Part shown: piece by piece, positions 9,101 through 16,467 of the stretch | Position numbering within the stretch: position 1 is the stretch's first letter | How the letters are laid out: the number at the start of each line of letters is the position of its first letter | Source of the DNA: Verrucomicrobiota bacterium | GTDB taxonomy: Bacteria > Verrucomicrobiota > Verrucomicrobiia > Limisphaerales > SIBE01 | DNA length: 43,017 nucleotides | Direction: 5' to 3' | NCBI GenBank assembly: GCA_016209525.1 | Contig: JACQWK010000199.1 | Span: 1-43,017 of the forward strand | The notes under the pieces: generated by a model | Told to the model about the DNA's origin: nothing | Seen by the model: the letters and a program-made list of their open reading frames with translations, nothing else | The model's database searches: none | Program-made: the position numbers and the translations under genes

Positions 9101-9648
9101 GGGCCCCAGGTGAAACTGTTCAGCAGCTCGTGGCGGTCTTCGAGACCGAAGCCTGTCATGAGCACCGTGCGCTTGTCCGCCACGTCGTCGCCGTTGGTGT
9201 CTTCGAGGAACAGCAAGTGCGGCGCTTGGCCCACATAAACACCGCCGTTGCCGACCAGGACACCGGTTGCCAGGTTCAATCCGTCGGCGAAAACGGTGAC
9301 TTTGTCCGCGCGCCCGTCGCCGTCGGTGTCTTCGAGAATTTTGACATTGTCGCGCGGCTTTTTGCCGGGAGGCGCTCCGAGCGGATATTCGTAAAGCTCG
9401 ACGACCCAAAGACGGCCTCGCTCGTCCCACGTCATCGCGACGGGGTTGATCACGTCCGGTTCGGCGGCAAAGATGCGGATTTCAAAACCTGGAGGCAGCG
9501 TGAATTTTTTCTGGGCTTCAGCCGGGGTCAGCGCCGGCGTTTGCGTGGGCGTGTACACGCCGGTCAATTGACGGCCGGCCGCGAATGTCATTTGTTCCGC
9601 GAAAAGAAGACAAAAGCCGGTGAGGGCAAGACGAAGACAGGATTTCAT
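6109..9648 (-). CDS. PVC-type membrane-bound dehydrogenase with HEAT-like region and c-type haem domain
   Basis: Large exported protein of 1179 residues. After a signal peptide (residues 1-24) comes a beta-propeller of the Pirellula/Verrucomicrobium putative membrane-bound dehydrogenase type, with LPPGFEIRIFAAEP, WDERGRLWVVE and the calcium-site-like EDTDGDGRADK. The middle (about 430-860) is helical and HEAT-like. The PVC haem-binding domain follows, with CFTCH at residues 881-885 and VGPDLTGVGR nearby. The distal ligand is probably a Met in SVMPEGL. The last 130 residues form an extra beta-sandwich-like domain. Such proteins are thought to oxidise sugars or alcohols and pass electrons to a cytochrome chain. 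The final residues come from a palindromic repeat (6117-6142). ATG 9648 precedes the signal directly. Confidence 0.88.
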   Translation of the reverse strand: MKSCLRLALTGFCLLFAEQMTFAAGRQLTGVYTPTQTPALTPAEAQKKFTLPPGFEIRIFAAEPDVINPVAMTWDERGRLWVVELYEYPLGAPPGKKPRDNVKILEDTDGDGRADKVTVFADGLNLATGVLVGNGGVYVGQAPHLLFLEDTNGDDVADKRTVLMTGFGLEDRHELLNSFTWGPDGWLYMTHGVFTHSKVKDPNKPDEPAVVMTAAVARFHPRANKFEVFAEGTSNPWGVDFDRAGNAFVTACVIDHMFHMAPGGIYVRQAGTPPHPYAYQLLPSIVDHKHFRAAYAGVQIYQGDQYPSEYVGTAFMGNIHDSAVHQDRLTPNGSSFKASFLKDFVRANDGWFRPVSVQVGPDGALWIMDWYDKYPCYQNANADPEGVDREYGRIWRVVHVGNQPGQPVPPRPANLNLAKLSSSELVQTLAHRNVWHRRMAQRLLNERRDARTKAPLLKLLKDGPTLEARLTALWTLHSSGLLDDDTLDGSVSDKEPAIRMWVARLTGERGDASEGALERLQSLAEDSHNAVRLGVATAARQFVSGSLTVNSPVPPNLSGVDTGPILANLVLQPGSAGDPVLPFMIWMAAEPFIARDPLPALDWLAQNGPATMPLSEEITRKTMRRLCDTQQSSKLDAALDFVEALPQSAPALLIAALDGLIEGQKGKAIVPARPTGDFLARLSRNSNSEVASRARQLGTLWGDAAALNATLKLIEDPTASANQRVEAIQSAKQQKIDAVRDALVRLLGQPNPDRIQQEALRALSETGGDLLPDEIVRRWKSFTPATQRVAAEVLISRRNWARAFITALENKVVSASDLPATIVRSLVNSPDDYARNRAQKVIGRVRDADTDKLKLIAAKKRVVIDGPADLSHGREVARKTCFTCHKLHGEGAEVGPDLTGVGRSTLDALLANVIDPNQIIGKGYENVEVETKDGRTVSGRLVEDTESRVRLLAQGPKEEVIAKSDIAILRVSEVSVMPEGLEQMPDPDFRNLIWFLLNPPEDNRPLTPDLRKQLIGDEKTTSSISPPRDGESVALWDPQWRVICPDFEGAPRKLTEYAGRKNVLITHPIDRDRGAALERTIEVPAAGKTVLTLYVAAHERGDWELRVLADGKLLKKQTVDKNGARWKQVEVGLSEFAGKKILVRLENCANGWEWEFGYWGKIELKSAENRSAGLRPGVK

Positions 9649-9979
9649 GACCGTTATTTAAGGAAATAAGGTTCTCTACGGTCAAACGTTAATCATCTCG
9701 CTAAACTGGAGAACCAGTCCCAGGAATCCTGGACGAATTGACAGAGTTTTGACGCCGCTGAAATCTGGCTGGCCTGGATTCCCCTTACCCCAACCCTCTC
9801 CCACGTTGAAAGGGAAGACAGTTCACCGCACTAGATTGGTCGGACGCGGAGGACACAATCCCCTCTCCCTGGGGAGAGGGCCAGGGTGAGGGGAAAGGAA
9901 CCGTCGGAAGGCCCGGGCGGCTGCAGCGTAGTTCCGGAGCGTGAGGACCCGTGACTCTGCATCTTTCGAGTAATGAGTT
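9649..9979. other. repeat-filled intergenic region
   Basis: A 331-bp gap between two minus-strand genes. The first 130 bp on the right side of the dehydrogenase start are AT-richer and should hold its promoter, although I cannot pick a clear -35/-10 pair. The rest is mostly copy C of the CCCTCTCCC family. No gene is supported. Confidence 0.5.
9779..9895. repeat. CCCTCTCCC palindromic repeat, copy C (long form)
   Basis: The outer arms TTCCCCTTACCCC (9779-9791) and GGGTGAGGGGAA (9884-9895) enclose an inner pair CCCCTCTCCC / GGGGAGAGGG at 9860-9880. The long form, with an extra 60 bp between half elements, matches the organisation of copy D. Confidence 0.7.
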
Positions 9980-10978
9980 TCATCTCCCCGCCCGCCTCCA
10001 GGCCTGAATCACTTCGTCGAACACTTCGTCCACTTGCGGATTGAGATTCTGCTGGTCCGGATGTTGCCGCAGCCAGGCCACCGACTCCGCAATTCCCGCC
10101 CGAAACGGCTTGCGGCAATGAAATTCCGGAACGAACCGTTTGATCTTCGAATTATCGAACACGCCGGGATTCGATTTGTCGCCTTTCAGCGGACCGGTCA
10201 TCCGAGGCGCCGCCTGGCAGATAAAGTCGGTCGGCACTTTCAAGATCTCCGGAGATTTCACGCCCAGCGCCGAGGCGATGTCCGCGTAGATTCGGTTCCA
10301 GGTGAGGACTTCATCGCTGGTGATGTGGAACGACTCGCCGATGGCTTCGGCTTTGCCGACCAGGCCACACAGCCCGACGGTGAAATCGCCAGCCCCTGTG
10401 AGCGTCCAGGGGTTCTCGCCGTCGTCGGGCACGAACACTGGCTTGCCTTGCTCCAGCCGCGCCGCGAACGAGTAGCTCGAGCTGGAGACCGGGTTGGGAA
10501 TCCAGCGCTTCGAGTAGGTGTGGGACGGGCGCACGATGGTCATGGGAAAGCGTTCTTCCGCCCAACGCTGCCGCAGCCACAGTTCGCACTCGACTTTCTT
10601 CTGTGCGTAATCCCAAAAGGCGTTGCCCAGCGGCAAATCCTCGGTCAACGGCAACTGCCGGTGCGGTTTCGAATAGACGGTGGTCGAGCTGATGAAAATG
10701 TATTGCCGCACGGCGCCGTTGAACAACTGGTAATCAAGCTGCAAGTCGCCCACCTCGTAGCCGAGAAAATTGAGCACCACGTCGGCCTGCGTTCCTTTCA
10801 GCGCGGCGCTCATGGCCGCCAAGTCCTTGCGGTCTGCCTGGACAACTCGGTATTCTGGCGGCACCGCGTTTTTGCCCCGGGTCACGACCGCGATTTCGTG
10901 TCCGCGTTCGTGCAGCAGCGCCGCGCATTCCGCCGAAATATTTCCCGTCCCGCCGATGAAGAGGATCGTTGGTTTCAG
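9980..10978 (-). CDS. NAD-dependent epimerase/dehydratase (extended SDR), apparent CTG start
   Basis: Extended short-chain dehydrogenase of 332 residues, probably acting on a nucleotide sugar or similar substrate. The NAD-binding motif FIGGTGNISAE lies at the very N-terminus. The active-site region shows ISSTTVYS and then YAQKK, which fits the YxxxK catalytic pattern. The first ATG/GTG/TTG-type start in frame is GTG 10885, but using it would delete the whole dinucleotide-binding loop. Upstream in frame there is only CTG (10978), preceded by a TAA 9 bp further up, so either CTG is the start or an ATG was mutated. With CTG the protein begins (M)KPTILFIGGTGNISAE, as expected for the family. No strong Shine-Dalgarno is visible. 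The gene stands alone between repeats and a divergent toxin-antitoxin operon. Confidence 0.8.
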   Translation of the reverse strand: MKPTILFIGGTGNISAECAALLHERGHEIAVVTRGKNAVPPEYRVVQADRKDLAAMSAALKGTQADVVLNFLGYEVGDLQLDYQLFNGAVRQYIFISSTTVYSKPHRQLPLTEDLPLGNAFWDYAQKKVECELWLRQRWAEERFPMTIVRPSHTYSKRWIPNPVSSSSYSFAARLEQGKPVFVPDDGENPWTLTGAGDFTVGLCGLVGKAEAIGESFHITSDEVLTWNRIYADIASALGVKSPEILKVPTDFICQAAPRMTGPLKGDKSNPGVFDNSKIKRFVPEFHCRKPFRAGIAESVAWLRQHPDQQNLNPQVDEVFDEVIQAWRRAGR

Positions 10979-11144
10979 GACTTCAGATTATCAATTATCG
11001 CCAAGGCGTCAAAGACAGACCCTTGTTGCCGCCAGGCTGCTCGGTGAGGCCGGCGGTTGCGCAGATTGGCAGTCTATCAGTAATTTTGGCAACCATGCCT
11101 TTGCCGTTGCGGCGATCCACTTGCCGGAATAATCTCAGCGCTCC

Positions 11145-11501
11145 ATGAACGATTCGGTGACGCCTCCATGGATGATTACGCCGGAGAAGGTCGATCAAGC
11201 CGTGCGCCGACTCGTCGAGGCAGGCCGTCCGCGCAAGATCATCCTGTTCGGCTCGTACGTCCGCGGCCAGACGCACCGCGACAGCGATTTGGATGTGTTG
11301 GTGGTGGCCGACGACGGCGTGCCGAATGTGCGCCAGGAAAGCGCGCGCCTGCGCCGCTTGCTGCGCGGTATCCGCATGTGCATGGACATCCTAGTTGTAC
11401 GGGAGCGCGACTTCAACCGCTTGAAGGATACCATTGGCCTTATTTACCGGGAGGCGATTCGGGATGGCAAAGTGGTTTACGAGGCCGGACCAGCCGCATG
11501 A
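11145..11501 (+). CDS. MNT-type minimal nucleotidyltransferase (antitoxin)
   Basis: Short nucleotidyltransferase of 118 residues with the polymerase-beta signature GSYVRGQTHRDSDLDVLVV; the two aspartates of DSDLD are the expected metal ligands. Further on, a third acidic position appears in MDILVV. Proteins of this size paired with a HEPN gene are the MntA antitoxins that inactivate the HEPN partner, in characterised cases by adding nucleotides to it. The gene overlaps the HEPN gene by 4 bp (ATGA at 11498-11501), which implies translational coupling. ATG 11145 is chosen; the basic region KVDQAVRRLVEAGRPRKIILF precedes the signature as usual. Confidence 0.88.
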   Translation: MNDSVTPPWMITPEKVDQAVRRLVEAGRPRKIILFGSYVRGQTHRDSDLDVLVVADDGVPNVRQESARLRRLLRGIRMCMDILVVRERDFNRLKDTIGLIYREAIRDGKVVYEAGPAA

Positions 11502-11902
11502 CACAGGGAGCTGCACATGAATGGCTGGCCTACGCAGAAGCTGATCTGCACTACGCCAAGCTAGGCCAGAAGGATTCGACCGCGCTGGAAAGCCTCATTG
11601 CCTTTCACGCTCAACAAACAGTGGAGAAAGCGCTCAAAGCGGTGCTGGTCCAGCTCAACAAGGAATTTCCCAGAACGCATGACTTGGAGCAGCTCGTTGA
11701 GCTTGTCGAGGGAGCTGGGCTGGTTTGGCCGAAGGAATTGGACAGAGTGATCGAGTTCACCCCATTTGCCGCGCAACGTCGGTATCCGGGTTTTGATGAT
11801 CCTATTGACCGAACCGACGCCGACGAGGCGGTTGGGCTGGCCGAAGAAGTGTTGACCTGGGCCAAACAAAAGATCGGGACTTCCTCCGATCTGGATTTGT
11901 AA
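11498..11902 (+). CDS. HEPN domain protein (toxin of MNT-HEPN pair)
   Basis: All-helical HEPN-domain protein of 134 residues. The start ATG 11498 overlaps the stop of the MNT gene. It carries the family core FHAQQTVEKALKAVLVQLN followed by FPRTHDLEQLVEL, where the R and H of the RTHDL segment are the conserved polar residues of this HEPN subgroup. HEPN proteins of two-gene MNT systems are RNases or growth inhibitors silenced by their partner. Unusually, a sugar isomerase gene starts only 3 bp after this stop codon and shares the transcript. Confidence 0.88.
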   Translation: MTQGAAHEWLAYAEADLHYAKLGQKDSTALESLIAFHAQQTVEKALKAVLVQLNKEFPRTHDLEQLVELVEGAGLVWPKELDRVIEFTPFAAQRRYPGFDDPIDRTDADEAVGLAEEVLTWAKQKIGTSSDLDL

Positions 11903-11905
11903 ATC

Positions 11906-12769
11906 ATGACGCATTTGTCTCTCTCCGTCCGAATTGCCGAGGAATTCCATTCCAAGGAAAAAGCGTCGATGACTCTGGAAGCGCTGGCGGACCTCGCCGT
12001 CGCCGCGGGCTACAGAGCGCTCTGCATGCGGGCCTCCCAAGTCGGCGTGCAATCGTCCCCCGAGGCCGTGGCCAATGCGGCGGGCACACTGGCGACCCGA
12101 GGCCTCTCCGTCAGCATGGTCACCGGCGATTTCGCCATCGTCTATAACAACGACCAAGGTCCGGATTGCTTGCGGAGAATCGGGCCTTACCTTGATTTGG
12201 CGGCGGCCCTCAGAGCGCCGCTTATCCGCGTCGCGCTCAAAAAGGAGGAGGACATTTCGTGGGCGCAACGCGCGGCAGATGAGGCTGCGGCGCGCGGCTT
12301 GAAACTCGTTCACCAATGCCACACGCAAAGTTTGTTCGAAACCGTCGATGGGATCGAGCGGACGCTGCGCCAGATCGGCCGGCCCAACTTCGGCTTGATT
12401 TACGAACCCGCGAATCTGGAATTGTGCGGCCAGGAGTACGGGCCGAAAACAATCGAGCGGCTCGCGCCCTGGATTTTCAATGTGTATCTCCAGAACCAAG
12501 TGTTGAAGCCGGACGGCAAGACGACGCTCAAAACCTGGTGCCGCGGCCCTGTGCCTCTGGACCTGATTCCGATTCACGCGCCCGGCGGCATCGACTTTGG
12601 CTTGGTCTTCAGAGGCTTAGCCGAGATCAAGTATCGCGGCCCAGTGACGGTTCATCAAGCCGGCGGCGCAGGCGAGTCCCCGAGGGAAGCCGCTAAAGCC
12701 ACGGCGGATTTTCTGGAGCAATTGGAGGCGGCAACCCGGCTGGAAGACAGACCTAGAGCGCAGCCTTAG
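11906..12769 (+). CDS. sugar phosphate isomerase/epimerase (TIM barrel), cytoplasmic
   Basis: TIM-barrel protein of 287 residues of the xylose isomerase-like family, without a signal peptide. Recognisable strands include LALAVAAGYRALCMRASQ-like opening helices, APLIRVALKKEED, LKLVHQCHTQSLFETVDG, FGLIYEPANLELCG and the closing GPVTVHQAGG. The H/E/D residues in HQCHTQ, YEPAN and VHQAGG are candidates for the metal site. It may isomerise or epimerise a small sugar. The gene lies 3 bp after the HEPN toxin gene, so the three genes probably form one operon; that association has no evident functional logic and could reflect insertion of the toxin-antitoxin pair. ATG 11906 follows directly on the preceding stop. 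Confidence 0.82.
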   Translation: MTHLSLSVRIAEEFHSKEKASMTLEALADLAVAAGYRALCMRASQVGVQSSPEAVANAAGTLATRGLSVSMVTGDFAIVYNNDQGPDCLRRIGPYLDLAAALRAPLIRVALKKEEDISWAQRAADEAAARGLKLVHQCHTQSLFETVDGIERTLRQIGRPNFGLIYEPANLELCGQEYGPKTIERLAPWIFNVYLQNQVLKPDGKTTLKTWCRGPVPLDLIPIHAPGGIDFGLVFRGLAEIKYRGPVTVHQAGGAGESPREAAKATADFLEQLEAATRLEDRPRAQP

Positions 12770-12917
12770 TCCAAACTCAGGAGCCTGATTGCCGTGGGAG
12801 GAAACAGGGCGAGCCCAGGCTGCCCAGCCACAATCAGGCGGCCAAGATGCCTGGGACTCGATGACTGAACTCGATGGCCGTGTTGCAACTCTGCCAATCG
12901 GGTGTTACAATCGCCAC

Positions 12918-13151
12918 ATGAGTGATACTCTGACCATCCGGCTCGGAGAAAAGCTCGCGCAGGCGTTACAGGAGGAGGCCCGCCAGACAGGCCTCTCCAA
13001 GGGCGAGATCGCTCGACAAGCCATCGAGGCCAAGTTGCAGAGTGGCGGAAAGCTCCCTGTGATGCAGCGCTACTTTGGTGTGATGCGTGGCCCTTCGGAC
13101 CTGAGTACGAACAAGGCGTATCGCCGCACTTGGACTAAGAATCGGACGTGA
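12918..13151 (+). CDS. ribbon-helix-helix antitoxin
   Basis: Small DNA-binding protein of 77 residues. SDTLTIRLGEKLAQALQEEA is a typical ribbon-helix-helix beta strand and first helix, followed by GLSKGEIARQAIEAKLQ. The C-terminal third, with VMRGPSDLSTNKAYRRTW, is the type that binds a PIN toxin. ATG 12918 is selected over an upstream in-frame start (12789), because the family begins directly with the strand. The next frame (13148) overlaps its stop and starts like a PIN toxin but is truncated, so this antitoxin appears to be orphaned. Confidence 0.82.
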   Translation: MSDTLTIRLGEKLAQALQEEARQTGLSKGEIARQAIEAKLQSGGKLPVMQRYFGVMRGPSDLSTNKAYRRTWTKNRT

Positions 13152-13207
13152 AGCATATCCTCGACGCGGGCCCGCTCATCGCGGCCCTCAATCGCGACGA
13201 TCCCTGA
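13148..13207 (+). pseudogene. truncated PIN-domain toxin remnant
   Basis: A GTG overlapping the antitoxin stop opens a 19-codon frame reading VKHILDAGPLIAALNRDDP before a TGA. DAGPLIAALNR is the first strand of a VapC-type PIN nuclease, including its first catalytic aspartate. Nothing resembling the rest of the domain follows in any frame. The sequence immediately after is repeat DNA (13226-13372). The toxin was therefore probably destroyed by a deletion or repeat insertion after about 19 codons. Confidence 0.72.
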
Positions 13208-13225
13208 GTTGTTGGCGACGGGAAG

Positions 13226-13372
13226 TGGCGGTGGGCGTCCCGCCTGCCGTAGAGGGCGCGCGTCTCGCCGCCCGGCACGGGCCGCAAATTTCGCAGATCT
13301 TCCCAGTACCACGCAGAGTCCGCCGGGCGAGACGTCCGCCGCTACGAACAAGTTCGGGATGCACGGAAATGC
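13226..13372. repeat. dispersed repeat next to truncated toxin
   Basis: This GC-rich block contains facing pieces such as GCGTCTCGCCGCCCGG (about 13258-13275) and CCGGGCGAGACGTCCGCCG (about 13321-13340). It separates the PIN stub from the convergent rnhA gene. No coding potential is recognisable. I infer it to be another non-autonomous repeat unit. Confidence 0.45.
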
Positions 13373-13377
13373 ACCGG

Positions 13378-13917
13378 CTAGAGCAGCCGGGCTTGGCTGC
13401 GGTCCGGGGATCGGCGGGCAAGGAATTCGGTGCACAGGGCGGCGAGTTGCTCGGGAGTGTGGCGCTGGCGGATTTTGGCAACTTCAGCCCGAGCCAGGCG
13501 ATCACAGCGCTCGTTGTCGGGATGGCCGGCGTGGCCTTTGAGCCAGTGCCACGTGACGCGATGGCGAGCGGCGAGTTCGTCGAGCTGGCGCCAGAGATCG
13601 TCGTTTTTGACAGGCTTGCGGTCGGCGGTGCGCCAGCGATTGGCTTTCCAAACGGGCAGCCATTCGGTGATGCCACTGCGCAAGTAATCGGAATCGGTGT
13701 AGAGCGCGACTTCGCAGGATTCCTTTAGTGCAGCGAGCGCCGCGATGGCGGCCTGAAGCTCCATCCGATTGTTGGTCGTCGCGGGTTCGGCGCCGGTGAG
13801 TTCGCGCTGGTGCTGTCCGAAGCAGAGTAGAGCAGCCCATCCGCCCGGCCCTGGATTGCCTTCGCACGCGCCGTCAGTGTGGATGGTGACAGTTTTCAAT
13901 GAGGGTATTTCGGCCAT
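13378..13917 (-). CDS. rnhA: ribonuclease HI
   Basis: RNase H type I, which cleaves the RNA strand of RNA-DNA hybrids in the cytoplasm. The four acidic catalytic positions are visible: the D of [16 protein letters not shown], the E of [10 protein letters not shown], the D of [12 protein letters not shown], and the D of [12 protein letters not shown]. The GHAGHPDNE loop with its histidine and the basic segment [14 protein letters not shown] are typical. Length is 179 residues from ATG 13917, close to the E. coli enzyme with a short C-terminal tail rich in R. The frame is open to 13950, but family members begin close to the first strand, so the inner ATG is preferred. Confidence 0.94.
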   Translation of the reverse strand: MAEIPSLKTVTIHTDGACEGNPGPGGWAALLCFGQHQRELTGAEPATTNNRMELQAAIAALAALKESCEVALYTDSDYLRSGITEWLPVWKANRWRTADRKPVKNDDLWRQLDELAARHRVTWHWLKGHAGHPDNERCDRLARAEVAKIRQRHTPEQLAALCTEFLARRSPDRSQARLL

Positions 13918-13949
13918 ACCGAGGAGGTCGCGGGCTCGGCTACATTCCA

Positions 13950-14090
13950 TTCCCCCTCACCCCGGCCCTCTCCCCATGGGAGAGGGAGGATCGTTCGCTG
14001 CGGCGCGGCCAACCGAGGCCGACCGATTATTCGATTGGCGGACGGCGCTGTTCCCTCTCCCTGAGGGAGAGGGCAGGGTGAGGGGGAAGC
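13950..14090. repeat. CCCTCTCCC palindromic repeat, copy D (long form)
   Basis: The outer arms TTCCCCCTCACCCC (from 13950) and GGGTGAGGGGGAA (to about 14088) enclose two internal hairpins, CCCTCTCCCCATGGGAGAGGG (13967-13986) and CCCTCTCCCTGAGGGAGAGGG (14053-14073). The 65-bp middle is unlike that of copy C. The paired structure suggests that two inverted half-elements move or persist together. Confidence 0.75.
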
Positions 14091-14152
14091 GGGCCGTTCA
14101 AATTCCAAGGAGATTGAAATCCTGCCGATGGGATCGAGATAGCCGTCCATTT

Positions 14153-15622
14153 CTACTGCCGCGTCAGGCGCAAGGCAATGTCTTCGGCATACGCCGGCGA
14201 GAAGATCTCTTTGCTTCCGCTGACGTGGCTGAACTCTTCCGTCTTCTCAATGTGGCCGGTTTTCGTATTCACCCATTCCGCGTTGTAGGGACCTGCCGGG
14301 AGTTCCAATATTATTTCGGCTTGCGTTCCACCATTGACATAAATCGCATACGCCTTGCCCACTTCGGACAAAGCGCGCACGGTCGGCTGCTTAGGTTTGC
14401 GCGCGCCGCCAGCAGCCTCGGGCGTGATGCGACTGCTCTTGATTGTCTCGTTGTCAGGCGCCATGCGGATGAAATTGAATCCCTCAATGAATCTCTTGAG
14501 GATTCCGAGTTGACGGCGCAGTTCAGGTCCGCCTCCGCCCGGTGTGCCCGGCGGCAATGGCACGGCCATGCCATCGGCTCGGTCCGTCGTGAAGGACAAA
14601 TCCAGATGGTCATACACCCCGCCTCCGGCCAGGATGAACTCCCAACCCTCAGTCCGATACTTGCGGTCGCTGCGGTCGGAACCGCCGGTCTCGTCGAAAG
14701 CGATCACCTTGTTCAAATGGTAGTTCAAGCCGACGGCGTCCGGTGTCGCGGCGTGGAAATTGAGCACGGAAATGCGCACGTTGAGATTCGCCACGGGCGT
14801 TGACGACGGCGGGAAGCCTTGGGCAATCAGGTGTTTCTTGGGGAGCGTAGCTTCAGTTTCCACAATCGCAGCCACGATTTGGTCGTTCCAGTCTTTAGTC
14901 AGGCCGGGGCGCTCATAGGGCTCGTTGCACACCTCGTAATACAGGTTGTCGAATGCATTCAGCTCGGAGACGACTTTGCGCACGAGAGCCAGTTGGACCG
15001 CGAGCAGATCCTTGTCCCTGCCGTCGTACACGCCGTGGCGGCCGACGTTGCCGATGCCTTGGACGTTTTTGCGGGCGTTCATCGGGCTGGCCTTCCAGAG
15101 AATTTCATCATACATCGTGCAAAAAAAAACTAGTTCCACCACGACGCCGCGTTGGCCCGCTTGGGTGATGAAGTCCTTGAGCCGATCAAAGTAAACCGAA
15201 TCCCACCGGGTGAGGTCGAACTTGTTTCCGCCGTCCAACGCTCCCGGCAGGGAGCCGCTGGCCCAAGGACAAACGTAACGGTTGGCAGCGGGCGCGAGCG
15301 TGTTGCCCGTGATATTGAAGGAACCCGCGACTTCGCGATAAGCGCCGGAGAAAACGCGAGTGAGGTTGAACCCATTGGCTTTCAGTTCGTCGAGATACCG
15401 CGGATAATCGAAGTCGAGATTCATCACGGCGCCGTAATGTTCTCCGGCTGTGATGAGAATCACGGGCCGGCCGCGGAACTGAAAGTAATGCGAATTCTCC
15501 AGATGCAGCCGGATCGGATGTACTGAAGTCGTGTTCTCTGCGCCCCGAGTTTGTGTAGCGCCAGCCAGTGTTGATCCCACGGCAGCGGCCAACACTGTGC
15601 TCAGGAATTGGCGTTGTGCCAT
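14153..15622 (-). CDS. secreted GH5-like glycoside hydrolase
   Basis: Exported protein of 489 residues resembling family 5-type (beta/alpha)8 glycosidases. A signal peptide (about 1-28) is followed by the barrel. The predicted acid/base is the Glu of YYEVCNEPYE near residue 232 and the likely nucleophile is the Glu of VIAFDETGG near residue 309. Also visible are HYGAVMNLDFDYPRYLDELKA-type first helix features and LNFHAATP. The last about 90 residues, with KAYAIYVNGG and AEWVNTKTG, look like the small beta-sandwich (putative collagen-binding-like) domain often attached to such enzymes. The polysaccharide substrate is unknown. ATG 15622 directly precedes the signal. It likely feeds the sugar-oxidising proteins encoded nearby. 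Confidence 0.82.
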   Translation of the reverse strand: MAQRQFLSTVLAAAVGSTLAGATQTRGAENTTSVHPIRLHLENSHYFQFRGRPVILITAGEHYGAVMNLDFDYPRYLDELKANGFNLTRVFSGAYREVAGSFNITGNTLAPAANRYVCPWASGSLPGALDGGNKFDLTRWDSVYFDRLKDFITQAGQRGVVVELVFFCTMYDEILWKASPMNARKNVQGIGNVGRHGVYDGRDKDLLAVQLALVRKVVSELNAFDNLYYEVCNEPYERPGLTKDWNDQIVAAIVETEATLPKKHLIAQGFPPSSTPVANLNVRISVLNFHAATPDAVGLNYHLNKVIAFDETGGSDRSDRKYRTEGWEFILAGGGVYDHLDLSFTTDRADGMAVPLPPGTPGGGGPELRRQLGILKRFIEGFNFIRMAPDNETIKSSRITPEAAGGARKPKQPTVRALSEVGKAYAIYVNGGTQAEIILELPAGPYNAEWVNTKTGHIEKTEEFSHVSGSKEIFSPAYAEDIALRLTRQ

Positions 15623-15694
15623 AGGAGATCGGTTTCTGCGCGAGCTTTTTGTTGAGATATTCCGAATTGGGGTGGGTCATCAATCCACTCGCCA

Positions 15695-16105
15695 TCAAGA
15701 AGGCGGCGTCCACGGATCCATTATTGTCGCGCCAGTGCGAGCCATGTCTCTGCTATTATGGGTCACGAGGGTAAGGCGTCGAGTAATGGCCGTTGCGGCG
15801 ATGAGAGTGTCTAGGCTCGGCAGCGAATCAGCTTCAGCCTGGATTTCTCCGAACTTCACCGCGATCGCGTAATCCACTGGAATGATCCGGTTATGAAATC
15901 GATCTGGAATGAGCTCGAACATCGCTTCCAACTCTCGGCGTTTTCGGCTCTGCGGAAGCTCGGCGATGCCTTTCCACAATTCCCCGATGGTGATGACGCT
16001 CAGGTGGAGATCAAGCCAGTCCACAGTTGCAAACCAGGCCAGCAAACCGGGATTAGGGGTGGGCTTCTCCAGCTCGGAGATCGCGTCTGTGTCGAGCAGG
16101 AACAT
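15695..16105 (-). CDS. VapC-type PIN domain toxin
   Basis: PIN-domain ribonuclease of 136 residues. The acidic active-site residues are visible: D in FLLDTDAISELEKP at the N-terminus, E in ITIGELWKGI, D in LPSLDTLIAATAI, and a last Asp/Asn position in THNSRDM. This is the VapC/FitB type that cleaves structured RNAs and is held inactive by its antitoxin. Its start codon overlaps the stop of the upstream Phd/YefM-like gene by one base (TGATG), so the pair is translationally coupled. It appears full length, unlike the PIN remnant at 13148. Confidence 0.9.
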   Translation of the reverse strand: MFLLDTDAISELEKPTPNPGLLAWFATVDWLDLHLSVITIGELWKGIAELPQSRKRRELEAMFELIPDRFHNRIIPVDYAIAVKFGEIQAEADSLPSLDTLIAATAITRRLTLVTHNSRDMARTGATIMDPWTPPS

Positions 16106-16347
16106 CAGAGTTTAAGTTTGCGCGGGAGGTCACGATGGCGTCCCAAGCGGACGCCAGAACCCCGAAGAGGCGCGAAGAACTCGACGATGTTCTCCTTCGG
16201 GCGGGTGATTTTTTTGAATTCATCCGCGGAAACAATGACCGCGACCGGTTGGCCGTGGCGCGTGACGGTCTGCGGTCCTTCCGTCAGAGCCAACTCGACG
16301 ACTTGGCTGAACTGATTCTTTGCGTTTTGGAGGGGCCATGTTTTCAC
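16105..16347 (-). CDS. Phd/YefM-family antitoxin
   Basis: Antitoxin of about 80 residues with the Phd/YefM fold: (V)KTWPLQNAKNQFSQVVELAL is the typical opening and VTRHGQPVAVIVSADEFKKI the diagnostic second half. The C-terminus is basic (RLGRHRDLPRKLKL) and would contact the toxin. I start at GTG 16347, where homologs begin. The frame continues to an ATG at 16437, but the extra 30 residues have no family match. It is coupled to the PIN toxin gene by the TGATG overlap and should autoregulate the pair. Confidence 0.87.
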   Translation of the reverse strand: MKTWPLQNAKNQFSQVVELALTEGPQTVTRHGQPVAVIVSADEFKKITRPKENIVEFFAPLRGSGVRLGRHRDLPRKLKL

Positions 16348-16467
16348 GGGGCAGAACTTCTTGGCAAAGTTCTGGCCAGTCAAGCCAGAATCGGACGAGG
16401 TTGTTCGCGCTTCGAAAGTCGTCGCTCCCCGCGACATCTCGACAGGTACGTATTGACCTGTCGGATT

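Noticed and set aside
7447..9669. 740-codon open frame on the plus strand
   Set aside because: It lies wholly antisense to the haem dehydrogenase, whose protein has clear domains. The translation is Arg-rich without any family feature, a shadow caused by high GC codon use.
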